Source: Tindallia magadiensis
Lineage (GTDB): Bacteria; Bacillota; Clostridia; Peptostreptococcales; Tindalliaceae
NCBI RefSeq assembly: GCF_900113635.1
Contig: NZ_FOQA01000007.1
Coordinates: forward strand, 1 to 64,000
Length of the DNA stretch: 64,000 bases
Direction: 5' to 3'
Shown: positions 1-7,808 of the stretch, piece by piece
Layout: each line of letters begins with the position of its first letter
Position numbering within the stretch: the stretch's first letter is position 1
Program-made: the position numbers and the translations under genes
Notes under the pieces: model-generated
Told to the model about the DNA's origin: nothing
The model's database searches: none
Seen by the model: the letters and a program-made list of their open reading frames with translations, nothing else

Positions 1-134
1 ACATGGTTGCCGTCGCAGTATTTTTTAACCGTGTTTCTTGAAATACCCAGTCTGCGGGCTATTTCTCGCTGGCTGATGTTCTCATGGGTATGCATTTTTC
101 GTATTTGGCCATATAATTCCACGTCTACGATCAC
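1..134 (-). CDS. istA: IS21-family transposase IstA, N-terminal fragment (cut by window edge)
   Basis: Reading leftward from a GTG at 134, preceded by GGAGGGCG (148-141), the frame stays open to the window edge for 44 codons. The protein begins MIVDVELYGQIRKMH and continues into a helix-turn-helix (SQREIARRLGISRNTVKKY, about residues 21-39). This is the typical N-terminus of IstA transposases, where the HTH binds the terminal repeats; the DDE catalytic domain would lie further left. Whether the gene is intact cannot be judged. A 77-codon frame on the opposite strand over the same bases is a shadow. Confidence 0.85.
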   Translation of the reverse strand, partial: MIVDVELYGQIRKMHTHENISQREIARRLGISRNTVKKYCDGNH

Positions 135-348
135 GCTTTTCGCCCTCCAATCAATTGTGTTGTTGCTCTCAATTGTATCGGAGTTTTGGTTTGGTGGCTC
201 ATTTTTCATTAGCACAAGGGCTGTTTTTGCTCACTTTTAGATTAGCATATGCACTTTAGCCCCCTATGAATTATCATAGGGTTAATTGCAATTCTTCTGG
301 GGGATTTTTTAACTAATATGGTGGGGTATTTTTAGATTATCATAAACA
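1..348 (-). mobile_element. Left end of an IS21-family insertion sequence (partial)
   Basis: The element runs off the left edge of the window. It contains the start of a transposase reading leftward and, outside it, a noncoding end of about 210 bases. Read on the minus strand, the outer boundary is TGTTTATGATAATCTAAAAA at about 348, and related copies of the core ATGNTAATCTAAAA recur at about 252-234 and, more degenerate, at about 219-200. Multiple short terminal repeats are a known feature of IS21-family ends. The boundary is also supported because the sequence from 350 rightward is the tail of an unrelated kinase gene. The other end and any target duplication lie outside the window. Confidence 0.75.
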
Positions 349-466
349 TACCGGCCTCGGACTATCTATTGTAAAAACAATCATAGATGCTCACGATGGT
401 AATTATGGAGTTGAAACGGAAGAAGGCAAAGGTAGTGTTTTCTGGTTTCAGCTAGCATCAAAATAA
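349..466 (+). pseudogene. Sensor histidine kinase, C-terminal remnant truncated by the IS element
   Basis: From 350 one frame reads T-G-L-G-L-S-I-V-K followed by about 29 further residues ending in QLASK and a TAA at 464-466. TGLGLSIVK is the G2 box of the HATPase_c domain of histidine kinases, and the distance from it to the stop is normal for a kinase C-terminus. Everything upstream of the G2 box is replaced by the IS21 end, so no start codon or ribosome binding site remains. The rest of the kinase may lie on the far side of the element. Its position just before an iron transporter suggests, as inference, that the lost kinase belonged to a two-component system controlling that transporter. 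Confidence 0.85.
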
Positions 467-568
467 TCATGTGAGAGCGACACTTGTACTAATTCTTTAT
501 TCTATCCTAAAACCTGAGGCAGTATTCGATTTCGTTATACAAAATCGATTTATCATTCAAAAAATCTA

Positions 569-598
569 TTGTACTTCAGATTTAACCCTCCTTATAAT
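569..598 (+). promoter_or_regulatory. Candidate promoter of the iron ABC transporter operon
   Basis: TTGTAC at 569-574 and TATAAT at 593-598 are separated by 18 bases, 45 bases upstream of the lipoprotein start. The -10 hexamer is perfect. No convincing Fur box overlaps it. Confidence 0.5.
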
Positions 599-642
599 GA
601 GGATTGGACTAGAGGTAAAATGAGCAAAAGGAGGAAGTGACA

Positions 643-1728
643 ATGAGAAAATTTTTATTGATAATGCTGATCGTGGTATTAGCATTTAGTCTTATTGCTT
701 GTGGAGGCGATAACGGCGAAGAGGATGTAAGTGTCAACGAAGAGGTGACAGAAGCTGAAGGCAATGATGTAGAGGAAATGGATGAAGAACAGGAACGTCC
801 TTTTGAAGGAACCGTACTGGAATTATCCGTTGCTTATGGAGGAGCTGATGGATCCTTTGAAGCTTTTACAGAAGAAACTGGCATTGAAATCGAATGGGTC
901 AGTTTATCAACAGGAGCAAAACTTTCGCAGTTACAGGCAGAAGAAGGAGAGACCACAACTGATGTATGGTTTGGTGGCGGGGTAGACAGTTACTTTGCTG
1001 CAAGAGACCTAGGATACCTTTATCAGTATCGATCTCCTGAGTTTGACAACATTGATGAAAAGTATCTTGATCCGGAAGGTTATTTTGGAGCATTGTCTTT
1101 GGTACCCTTTGGATTTATTGTTAATGAAGAATTGATTGAAGAGCTGGGTCTGGATATGCCGGAAACCTGGGAAGACCTTGCTGACTCACAGTATGATGGA
1201 GAAATTATCATGGCTGATCCAAGTATTTCTGGAGGTCAGTATGCAATTCTTAGTGGATTGATTCAAGTGATGGGTGAAGATGCTGCTTGGGAGTACTGGG
1301 AAGCGGTTAATGAAAATGTAGATTACTATGCTCAAAGTGGTGGGGAACCACAGCAGAAGGTTGCAGCAGGAGAATTTGCTATTGGATTGACGGCTATTCA
1401 TGGACAAACCTTTGGTCTGATGGAAACAGCACCGGTAGTGGGGATTTTCCCATCAGAAAATATTCCATGGATTCCTGCACCCATTGCAATCTTTGAAAAC
1501 TCAGAAAACAAAGAAGCGGCAAAGGTTTTAGTGGACTGGTACTTATCGGAGCATGGTCAAGATATCTTGATGGAAGCAGATGCAAGAATCATGGCAAATC
1601 GAAAAGTAGCACCTCCTGAAGAAATGGGTACCTTAAACATGGATCAACTTATTGATTTTGATCTGGAGCGAATGGGAAGAGAACGAGAAGAAATTCTTGG
1701 AAGTTGGAAGGAACTTATTGGTGAATAG
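643..1728 (+). CDS. Ferric-iron-type ABC transporter substrate-binding lipoprotein
   Basis: The 361-residue protein has a lipoprotein signal peptide (MRKFLLIMLIVVL... with lipobox LIAC, Cys at about 20) and an acidic linker rich in Glu (about residues 25-50). It then has a periplasmic-binding fold of the AfuA/FbpA type (SBP_bac_6-like) with GEPQQKVAAGEFAIGL and PIAIFENSENKEAAK segments. It should bind ferric iron or a small iron complex outside the membrane and hand it to the permease encoded next. I chose ATG 643 rather than GTG 637 because AGGAGGA at 629-635 is 7 bases from the ATG but only one from the GTG. The gene overlaps the permease start by 8 bases. Substrate is inferred from family; related proteins also carry thiamine, putrescine or phosphonates. 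Confidence 0.8.
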   Translation: MRKFLLIMLIVVLAFSLIACGGDNGEEDVSVNEEVTEAEGNDVEEMDEEQERPFEGTVLELSVAYGGADGSFEAFTEETGIEIEWVSLSTGAKLSQLQAEEGETTTDVWFGGGVDSYFAARDLGYLYQYRSPEFDNIDEKYLDPEGYFGALSLVPFGFIVNEELIEELGLDMPETWEDLADSQYDGEIIMADPSISGGQYAILSGLIQVMGEDAAWEYWEAVNENVDYYAQSGGEPQQKVAAGEFAIGLTAIHGQTFGLMETAPVVGIFPSENIPWIPAPIAIFENSENKEAAKVLVDWYLSEHGQDILMEADARIMANRKVAPPEEMGTLNMDQLIDFDLERMGREREEILGSWKELIGE

Positions 1729-3391
1729 AGGATATGCAAAGAGAAGGGGAGAGCGATCTTCCCTTTCTTTTAGCGTTTTTTTTGATAAAATCTTAATAGC
1801 GGGTATTGCTGGCACTCTGTTTCTGTTTATTCTATATCCGGTAGCAGGTGTGTTGATGAGAAGCTTGAAATGGAATGGTGAATGGTCTTTGTATCATTAC
1901 CGGAACTTAATGACCCTACGGAATCTGGAGCTGATCAGGAACAGTGTTTTTGTTGCCACTTTTTCTTCCATCAACGCAACCCTCTTGGCTTTCTGCATCG
2001 GTGTATTTGCTCATTTCAAGAAGCGATTTGTACGAAATGCTATATATCGGAGCCTGATGATGACTATGATCTCTCCTCCCTTTATTTCGGCAATAGCCTT
2101 ATTAACTCTATTTGGACGAAGAGGATTGATTAGCTACGGGGTTTTTGGTGTAACCCTAAATCCTTATGGATGGCATGGCATTGTTATTTTACAGAGCTTA
2201 AGTGGTGTGTCACTTTCGGCTATTATGATGATGACCGGATTGTCTCAGATCGACAGCAGACTCTTTTTGGCGGCAAGAGATTTAGGGGCAAATCCTTGGA
2301 GTACGCTAAAAGAAGTAGTTTTACCCTCTATGGTACCTACCGTTCTCTCTGTTTTCTTTTTACAATTTACTATGAACATTTCAGATTTTACCACGCCAAT
2401 TATCATCGGAGGTCGGTATCGAGTCTTAGCCACGGAGGCTTATTTACGAGTATATGCTCAGGCTAACTTAAATGGAGCAGCGGCAATGACTGTTTTGCTA
2501 CTTCCGCCAGCAATAGTGGCTTTTTACTTTTACCGCAGAAATATGAAGCGGGTACATACGCTTTCAGAGAGGGCGAAAATTCTTGAAATGGAATCATTGA
2601 ATTTTAAGCTTCCCAAGGGTGTACAGATGTTGACCGGGGGAGTGGTTGCTGTTTTTTTTCTGATTAACGCAGTACAATACGGAAATCTTTTCTTTACTGC
2701 TTTCACTAGAAATGTATCTGGAACACCAGTATTCACCTTGGATCATTTTGCTGTGTTTCAAAGCAGACATGTGGATGCACTGATCAGAACCATATACATG
2801 GCTGTAGCAGCCGCTCTGTTGTCAACGATGATAGGTGTGTTACTGTCTTATTATCATCGGAGGCGACAAATGAAAGGATTTGGAGTTCTGGAGTTTGTTG
2901 GATCCATTCCCTATATTATTCCGGGAATCTTCTTTGGCTTAGCTTACGTAGTGGTTTTTCACCGAGGACCCATTTCACTGACAGGAACACTGATCATTCT
3001 AATTCTAAACTGTACTTTCCGACATATTTCAGTAGGAAATAAAGCGGCTAATGCAGCTTTTGAGACTTTAGATCATAAAATCGAATGGGCTTCTTATGAT
3101 CTGGGGGCATCAAAAATTGGATCTCTTCTAAAGGTTACTTTTCCCATTTTGCGTCCCACTTTGTTAGTAAGCTTTATCAACAGTTTTACAGCATCTATGA
3201 CGACGGTAGGGCCTCTGTTGTTTCTAGTGTCACCACGAAACCTGGTGACAAGTGTCTTAATGTTTAATGAAGTCAATAGTGGAAGATACGGACAAAGTGC
3301 CGTCATAGGAAGTGCTTTGATTTTGATTACTTTTAGTGTAAACCTGATGGCTATCCGACTATTGAGCGCCCAAAGGAGGAGAGGAAAATAA
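1721..3391 (+). CDS. ABC transporter permease with two fused membrane domains (Fe3+ type)
   Basis: The 556-residue protein contains two binding-protein-dependent transport inner-membrane domains in tandem, each with about six membrane segments and an EAA-type loop (LAARDLGANPWSTLKEVVLPSM near residue 190; ASYDLGASKIGSLLKVTFPIL near residue 470). Such fusion is typical of FbpB/AfuB iron permeases. The open frame extends upstream to an ATG at 1652, deep inside the previous gene. I prefer GTG 1721, nine bases after GGAAGGA (1706-1712), which makes an 8-base GTGAATAG overlap with the stop of the lipoprotein gene and implies translational coupling. The ATPase follows directly. Confidence 0.85.
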   Translation: MNRGYAKRRGERSSLSFSVFFDKILIAGIAGTLFLFILYPVAGVLMRSLKWNGEWSLYHYRNLMTLRNLELIRNSVFVATFSSINATLLAFCIGVFAHFKKRFVRNAIYRSLMMTMISPPFISAIALLTLFGRRGLISYGVFGVTLNPYGWHGIVILQSLSGVSLSAIMMMTGLSQIDSRLFLAARDLGANPWSTLKEVVLPSMVPTVLSVFFLQFTMNISDFTTPIIIGGRYRVLATEAYLRVYAQANLNGAAAMTVLLLPPAIVAFYFYRRNMKRVHTLSERAKILEMESLNFKLPKGVQMLTGGVVAVFFLINAVQYGNLFFTAFTRNVSGTPVFTLDHFAVFQSRHVDALIRTIYMAVAAALLSTMIGVLLSYYHRRRQMKGFGVLEFVGSIPYIIPGIFFGLAYVVVFHRGPISLTGTLIILILNCTFRHISVGNKAANAAFETLDHKIEWASYDLGASKIGSLLKVTFPILRPTLLVSFINSFTASMTTVGPLLFLVSPRNLVTSVLMFNEVNSGRYGQSAVIGSALILITFSVNLMAIRLLSAQRRRGK

Positions 3392-3399
3392 TCCTTCAG

Positions 3400-4362
3400 A
3401 TGAAAAACATGACAAAGATTTATGAAGAAAATAAAGGAGTAAGGGACTTTTCTCTTGAGGTAGAAAAAGGCGAATTTATTAGCCTTTTAGGTCCTTCGGG
3501 TTGCGGAAAAACCACAACCTTGAATTTGATTGGTGGTTTTATTATCCCTGACAGGGGGCACATTTTTATTAATGAAAAGGAAATTACATTACTTCCTCCA
3601 GAAAAGCGTCCAGTGTCTACGGTGTTTCAAAATTATGCTCTTTTTCCTCACCTTTCCGTGCTTGAGAACATTGCCTTTGGAGTTCGTTACTTCAAGAAGT
3701 TTCAAAAACGTAAGGCGTTAGTGCATGCTAAAGAATTTGTTGATCTTGTGGGATTGAAGGGATATGAAGATGTTAATATCGGAAATCTTAGCGGTGGTCA
3801 GCAACAACGGGTAGCCCTTGCAAGATCGATAGCTACTGGAGCAGAGGTTTTGTTATTGGACGAACCTCTCAGCAATTTAGATGCATCTTTACGGGGATCA
3901 CTAAGAAGAGAACTGAAAGAACTTCAGAGAAGAACGCGAGTCACCATGATTTTTGTCACTCATGATCAGGGAGAAGCTTTGAGTCTTTCGGATCGGATAG
4001 TTGTTATGGATCATGGGAGAATTGTGCAGGTAGGAAGACCAAGTGAGATTTACGATTTTCCTAAGAGTTCGTACGTGGCTAATTTTGTAGGTAAAACCAA
4101 TAAGTTAACCGATAAAAGAGGAGCGGCTTTTTTTATACGACCGGAGGAAATCAGGTTAAAAAAGAATGAACAGAGTCCTTATCGGATAGTAGAAAAAATG
4201 TTCCTTGGTCATCAAACAGAATTAATCCTTTCTGAGATGTCTGGGGAGAAAGATAGGGTTGAAGTCCTTCTTTTTGGTAAAGAAGGAAGAGGTTATGAAG
4301 TGGGAGATAGGGTGGAGCTTTTGCTGAATACTGATGCGAAGCTCAAAGTAGGAACGGAATAG
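3400..4362 (+). CDS. ABC transporter ATP-binding protein (Fe3+ type)
   Basis: The 320-residue ATPase has Walker A GPSGCGKTT (about residue 32), the Q-loop, signature LSGGQQQR, Walker B VLLLDEP, the D-loop SNLDASL and H-loop VTHDQ, then a C-terminal TOBE-like domain (about 230-320). It should power the upstream permease. The start is uncertain: ATG 3400 lies about 20 bases from the best Shine-Dalgarno (AGGAGG, 3374-3379). The in-frame codons before it (ATA 3388, ATC 3391, then CTT CAG) would extend the N-terminus to IILQMKNMTKIY, which resembles the first beta strand of ABC ATPases. An AUA or AUC start is therefore possible. Confidence 0.85.
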   Translation: MKNMTKIYEENKGVRDFSLEVEKGEFISLLGPSGCGKTTTLNLIGGFIIPDRGHIFINEKEITLLPPEKRPVSTVFQNYALFPHLSVLENIAFGVRYFKKFQKRKALVHAKEFVDLVGLKGYEDVNIGNLSGGQQQRVALARSIATGAEVLLLDEPLSNLDASLRGSLRRELKELQRRTRVTMIFVTHDQGEALSLSDRIVVMDHGRIVQVGRPSEIYDFPKSSYVANFVGKTNKLTDKRGAAFFIRPEEIRLKKNEQSPYRIVEKMFLGHQTELILSEMSGEKDRVEVLLFGKEGRGYEVGDRVELLLNTDAKLKVGTE

Positions 4363-4384
4363 CTATAGAAAGAGAAGATTTTTA

Positions 4385-4441
4385 TTGACAGGTAAAAAGG
4401 GATTTGATAGGATTGAGGTGTAAATGATTATCATTATCATT
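4385..4441 (+). promoter_or_regulatory. Promoter overlapped downstream by a Fur/Zur-like operator
   Basis: TTGACA at 4385-4390 and TAGGAT at 4408-4413 are 17 bases apart. Starting about 11 bases after the -10 is TGATTATCATTATCA (4425-4439), an inverted repeat with one mismatch to the Fur 7-1-7 consensus TGATAATNATTATCA. It is extended by AATGAT/ATCATT arms (4423-4428 and 4436-4441). Its position at about +5 to +20 suits repression. Fur and Zur sites are similar, so the metal is not decided by sequence; the downstream S4 paralog favours Zur and the upstream iron transporter favours Fur. Confidence 0.7.
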
Positions 4442-4491
4442 GAATCGGCATAAATTATCGCGGCAAAATTTATGTGATGGAGATGATTTGT

Positions 4492-5091
4492 GTGGCAAGA
4501 ATGAGAGATCCAAGAATTAAAAAATGCAGAAGGCTAGGACTTAATGTGATTGGACTTCCGAAAGCAATGAAAAGAGCTGACAATGGACAAGCGAGAAACA
4601 ACAGAAAGCTATCTACTTACGGAATTCATCTTTTGGAAAAACAAAGATTGCGAGCTTATTATGAAGTGATGGAAAAACAGTTTAGGATTTATGTAAAGGC
4701 AGCCATGAAAGATGCTGGAACAACGGGAGATTCTTTAATTAAAAGATTAGAATGCCGGCTAGATAATTTGGTATATAGGATAGGTTTTGGAAGTAGCATC
4801 AGGCAAGCAAGGCAAATGGTTGTTCATGGGCATATACTAGTTAATGGGGAAAAAGTAGACAGGCCCTCATTTGCTGTTTCAATTGGTGATGTGATATCCC
4901 TTAAAGAAAAGTCGCGTAAAAATGAAATGTTTAAAGAAAATTTTCTTAGGAATCCAGTTTCTGCTTATCCCTATCTTATCAAAGATGAAGCTGGCTATTC
5001 AGGCGAGCTGACAAGATTGCCGGAGCGCCATGAAGTGCCAATAGAGATTAATGATCAATTAGTGGTTGAGTTTTATTCAAAAATAATGTAA
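4492..5091 (+). CDS. rpsD: Ribosomal protein S4 paralog lacking the zinc ribbon
   Basis: The 199-residue protein aligns along its length with bacterial S4: N-terminal segment [16 protein letters not shown], core [18 protein letters not shown], the S4 RNA-binding domain (about 90-155, [20 protein letters not shown]) and the C-terminal [15 protein letters not shown] motif. S4 nucleates 30S assembly. Clostridial S4 commonly carries four N-terminal cysteines that bind zinc; here only one Cys is present in that region, so it is a C-minus form. GTG 4492 is chosen because it gives the canonical MAR start and sits nine bases after GGAG (4479-4482); in-frame ATGs at 4477 and 4483 lie on or before that site. 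It stands alone, outside any ribosomal operon, under its own metal-box promoter. Confidence 0.85.
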   Translation: MARMRDPRIKKCRRLGLNVIGLPKAMKRADNGQARNNRKLSTYGIHLLEKQRLRAYYEVMEKQFRIYVKAAMKDAGTTGDSLIKRLECRLDNLVYRIGFGSSIRQARQMVVHGHILVNGEKVDRPSFAVSIGDVISLKEKSRKNEMFKENFLRNPVSAYPYLIKDEAGYSGELTRLPERHEVPIEINDQLVVEFYSKIM

Positions 5092-5140
5092 CGGGTCGGA
5101 TCAAATGATCCTATAAGAGATATTTTATAAACTGACATCG

Positions 5141-5191
5141 ACTATTTCGGATTAGGCATGATGATAAATGATCTGAAATAGTTCTTTTTTT
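5141..5191 (+). terminator. Rho-independent terminator after the S4 paralog
   Basis: ACTATTTCGGAT (5141-5152) pairs with ATCTGAAATAGT (5171-5182) through one G-U pair and is followed by CTTTTTTTAG. It closes the monocistronic S4 unit. Confidence 0.75.
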
Positions 5192-5250
5192 AGTTTCCAA
5201 AATCATTTAGCAATCAATATTATGGATGATCAAAGCCAAGGAGAGGTCTT

Positions 5251-5937
5251 ATGAAGAGAGAGCACACAAAAAACAATTTTAATTTCTGGGAAAATCAAAT
5301 TAAAAGCATGGACCTTCTTGTATTTGGAGGCGAAGATAAGAAAGCAATCACGCTGGAATCGGTTATTATGTACATAGAAATAGTGGATCGACAAAAGGAT
5401 ATAATTAGATCAGGATGGAGCAGCTATGAGGATCTTGATACAGCACATGGTTTTCTACAGTATGTGTTTATACCGACGGCTTATTATACATGGATAGAAA
5501 GGCAAAGTGAAGGACTGTGGATACCTTTATCACCGTTTGATGTTCTAAAGTACGAAGTACTTAAGGAGGTTGATGGGCTAGAAGACAGAGTAATTTTAGA
5601 ATCTGATAAGATGGAAAAAGCGTATTATGTTCTGAGTGATCTATGGGACATACCTCAGGAAGAAAAATGGATAAAACTTAAGGAGTTTAGTTATGAGTTT
5701 AATAAACAGTGGCATAGAGAGCCGAACCCAAAATTGAATATACAAATATTTCGAAAACCTATTGAAATATTTAACCATATTTGCGAAGGAGAATTTGAAG
5801 AAGCTGTTGAAGAAGAAATCTCTATGCCCATCGAAGATTTTCTGTTTATCTGTGAAAGTGCTTATGATCAACCCTTTATAAATAAAAACATCATCAACAT
5901 ATTAAACAATTTAATTCCCCTGTGGGTTAATACTTAA
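5251..5937 (+). CDS. Hypothetical protein, 228 residues
   Basis: I do not recognise the family. The frame starts with ATG after GGAGAGGT (5240-5247) and codon use resembles its neighbours. The protein is soluble, with no signal peptide or membrane segment, and is rich in Trp, Glu and Lys. A patch WSSYEDLDTAHGFLQYVF (about residues 50-67) and an acidic stretch EGEFEEAVEEEISMP (about 180-194) stand out. It lies between the S4 terminator and the arsenic genes in the same direction and probably has its own promoter. Coding status is supported by length and ribosome binding site only. Confidence 0.6.
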   Translation: MKREHTKNNFNFWENQIKSMDLLVFGGEDKKAITLESVIMYIEIVDRQKDIIRSGWSSYEDLDTAHGFLQYVFIPTAYYTWIERQSEGLWIPLSPFDVLKYEVLKEVDGLEDRVILESDKMEKAYYVLSDLWDIPQEEKWIKLKEFSYEFNKQWHREPNPKLNIQIFRKPIEIFNHICEGEFEEAVEEEISMPIEDFLFICESAYDQPFINKNIINILNNLIPLWVNT

Positions 5938-5999
5938 GAGAAAGAGAGAACTTACTAAAATCATTTTTAAGAGGCATGAAAAATTCCCCCGACTAAACA

Positions 6000-6028
6000 T
6001 TGACAATTATCGATATGTATGGTAAATT
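6000..6028 (+). promoter_or_regulatory. Candidate promoter of the acr3-arsC operon
   Basis: TTGACA (6000-6005), a 17-base spacer and TAAATT (6023-6028). The spacer holds the palindromic core ATCGAT, where an ArsR-type repressor could bind, but no arsR gene is in the window. The following 90 bases hold only a 22-codon frame without a ribosome binding site. Confidence 0.45.
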
Positions 6029-6127
6029 TGCTTTGAAACATTGATGAAATTCGATGTTATTGGCGAATGCTAAAGATTTGGAAGATGCTTCCATCCAGCA
6101 CAATACCAGAAAGGGGAATTGAGTCAG

Positions 6128-7213
6128 ATGACTAAGGATAAAAACAGTGGGATTCGTTTTTTTGAACGATATTTAACGCTTTGGGTGGCTTTATGTATGG
6201 GTATAGGAATATTGATTGGTAAATACCTGCCAGAAATACCTAATTTTTTAGCTCGTTTTGAATATGCAGAAGTGTCTATTCCGATAGCTGTTCTTATTTG
6301 GTTAATGATTTATCCAATGATGTTAAAGGTAGACTTTCAAAGTGTTAAAAATGTAGGTAAAAACCCGAAAGGCTTATATATAACATGGGTGACAAACTGG
6401 CTAATAAAGCCATTTTCTATGTATCTAATTGCTTACTTTTTCCTCTATATTCTATTCAAGGATATTATATCACCTGAATTGGCAGAAAGCTATTTGATCG
6501 GAGCTGTTTTACTAGGGGCAGCACCTTGTACGGCAATGGTTTTTGTTTGGAGTCATTTAACAAAAGGGAATCCGGCGTATACCGTTGTTCAGGTTGCTAC
6601 CAATAATATTATTTTAATGTTCGCCTTTACTCCGATTGTTGCTTTACTTCTAGGGCTTAGTGGAGTGACGGTTCCTTGGGATACGCTTATTATTTCTGTT
6701 ATATTATTCGTAGTTATTCCATTATCAGGAGGGATATTTACTAGACAGCGAGTAATAAAGAATAGAGGAGAAGCGTACTTTAAGAATCAATTTATCCCTA
6801 AGTTTAATAATGTTACCATAGGTGGGTTATTATTAACATTAATTATTATTTTCTCTTTTCAGGGAGAGGTTATTCTTCAAAATCCATTGCATGTTGCGCT
6901 AATAGCAATACCGTTAACCATACAAACGTTCTTTATTTTCTTTGTCGCCTACTTTGCGGCTAAGCTTTTGAAACTTAATCATAACGTAGCGGCACCGGCA
7001 GGTATGATTGGTGCTTCCAATTTCTTTGAACTTGCCGTTGCAGTGGCCATTACCTTGTTTGGTCCTACTTCGCCGGTTGCATTAGCTACGATAGTAGGTG
7101 TTTTAGTAGAAGTACCTGTGATGCTTACGCTTGTTAAAATTGCCAATCGAACAACTGCTTGGTTCCCTGCCGATAGGATTAATGGAGGTGTTATGCATGA
7201 GCAATACCATTAA
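6128..7213 (+). CDS. acr3: Arsenite efflux transporter Acr3
   Basis: The 361-residue polytopic protein has about ten membrane segments and characteristic ACR3 stretches: WLMIYPMMLKVDF (about 62-74), GAAPCTAMVFVWSHL with the conserved Cys (about residue 137), TNNIILMFAFTP and APAGMIGASNFFELAVAVAI. ACR3 carriers (bile acid/Na+ symporter superfamily) export arsenite using the proton gradient; the Cys and a nearby Glu are needed in characterised members. ATG 6128 is preferred over TTG 6119 because AAGGGG (6111-6116) is 11 bases from the ATG and only 2 from the TTG. It overlaps arsC by 17 bases, so the two are co-translated. Confidence 0.93.
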   Translation: MTKDKNSGIRFFERYLTLWVALCMGIGILIGKYLPEIPNFLARFEYAEVSIPIAVLIWLMIYPMMLKVDFQSVKNVGKNPKGLYITWVTNWLIKPFSMYLIAYFFLYILFKDIISPELAESYLIGAVLLGAAPCTAMVFVWSHLTKGNPAYTVVQVATNNIILMFAFTPIVALLLGLSGVTVPWDTLIISVILFVVIPLSGGIFTRQRVIKNRGEAYFKNQFIPKFNNVTIGGLLLTLIIIFSFQGEVILQNPLHVALIAIPLTIQTFFIFFVAYFAAKLLKLNHNVAAPAGMIGASNFFELAVAVAITLFGPTSPVALATIVGVLVEVPVMLTLVKIANRTTAWFPADRINGGVMHEQYH

Positions 7214-7601
7214 AGTTGCTTTTATATGTGTTCATAATTCTTGTAGAAGTCAGATAGCCGAAGCTCTTGGTAAGCATTTTGCAGCAGATGTTTTTGAGAG
7301 TTACTCAGCAGGAACAGAAACAAAACCTGAAATCAATCAGGATGCTGTGCGATTAATGAAAGAATTGTACGGGATTGATATGGAAGAAACACAGCATTCA
7401 AAGATGATTACAGAACTTCCGGAGATCGATGTAGTAGTAAAGATGGGTTGTAATGTAGTTTGTCCTTTTGTACCAAATGCCCATGAAGAAGATTGGGGTC
7501 TGGAAGATCCAACGGGAAAAAGTGATGAGGAGTTTAAAAAGGTGATAGGTATCATCGAAAAAAATATATGGGCATTAAAAGAAAAGATCAAAAAGATGTA
7601 A
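7197..7601 (+). CDS. arsC: Arsenate reductase, low-molecular-weight phosphatase type
   Basis: This 134-residue enzyme reduces arsenate to arsenite for export by Acr3. The P-loop C11-VHNSC16-RS is the CX5R active site, D-P (GLEDPTG, about residues 100-106) supplies the catalytic acid, and C85-NVV-C89 provides the redox cysteines used in thioredoxin-coupled ArsC of the staphylococcal type. The second pair is separated by three residues here. The open frame continues upstream, but ATG 7197 follows GGAGGT (7184-7189) by seven bases, with the ribosome binding site inside the end of acr3. A hairpin terminator follows. Confidence 0.93.
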   Translation: MSNTIKVAFICVHNSCRSQIAEALGKHFAADVFESYSAGTETKPEINQDAVRLMKELYGIDMEETQHSKMITELPEIDVVVKMGCNVVCPFVPNAHEEDWGLEDPTGKSDEEFKKVIGIIEKNIWALKEKIKKM

Positions 7602-7659
7602 TAAACAATGGGATCGATCAAAAAAGTAAATATCAGATTAAGTATTGGTGTTAGCCAAT

Positions 7660-7711
7660 AAAAGAACCCTAAAAAGTAAAGTTGTTATTGCTTTTTAGGG
7701 TTCTTTTATTT
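7660..7711 (+). terminator. Terminator after arsC
   Basis: AAAAGAACCCTAAAAAG (7660-7676) pairs perfectly with CTTTTTAGGGTTCTTTT (7691-7707) around a 14-base loop, followed by ATTTTAAG. The A/T ends make it usable on both strands. Confidence 0.85.
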
Positions 7712-7808
7712 TAAGTATGATAAATGTATTGCTCTGAATGGGGTATAACCATAAAAAGAGGTAGAATACGTAATAAAAAAAGCTTAAAGGCTGGGAAAGG
7801 GTGAGAAT

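Noticed and set aside
7-240. 77-codon plus-strand frame at the left edge
   Set aside because: It is the antisense shadow of the IstA N-terminus, which has a ribosome binding site, an HTH and the IS end repeats on the other strand.
466-642. Fur box at TTTATCATTCAAA before the iron transporter
   Set aside because: Only one half-site resembles the consensus and there is no dyad; not strong enough to call.
1652-1720. Start of the iron permease at ATG 1652
   Set aside because: It would overlap the lipoprotein gene by 77 bases and add a charged non-membrane leader; GTG 1721 with GGAAGGA fits better.
6054-6122. 22-codon frame ATG 6054 to TGA 6122 in the acr3 leader
   Set aside because: No ribosome binding site and no recognisable peptide; a leader peptide is possible but unsupported.
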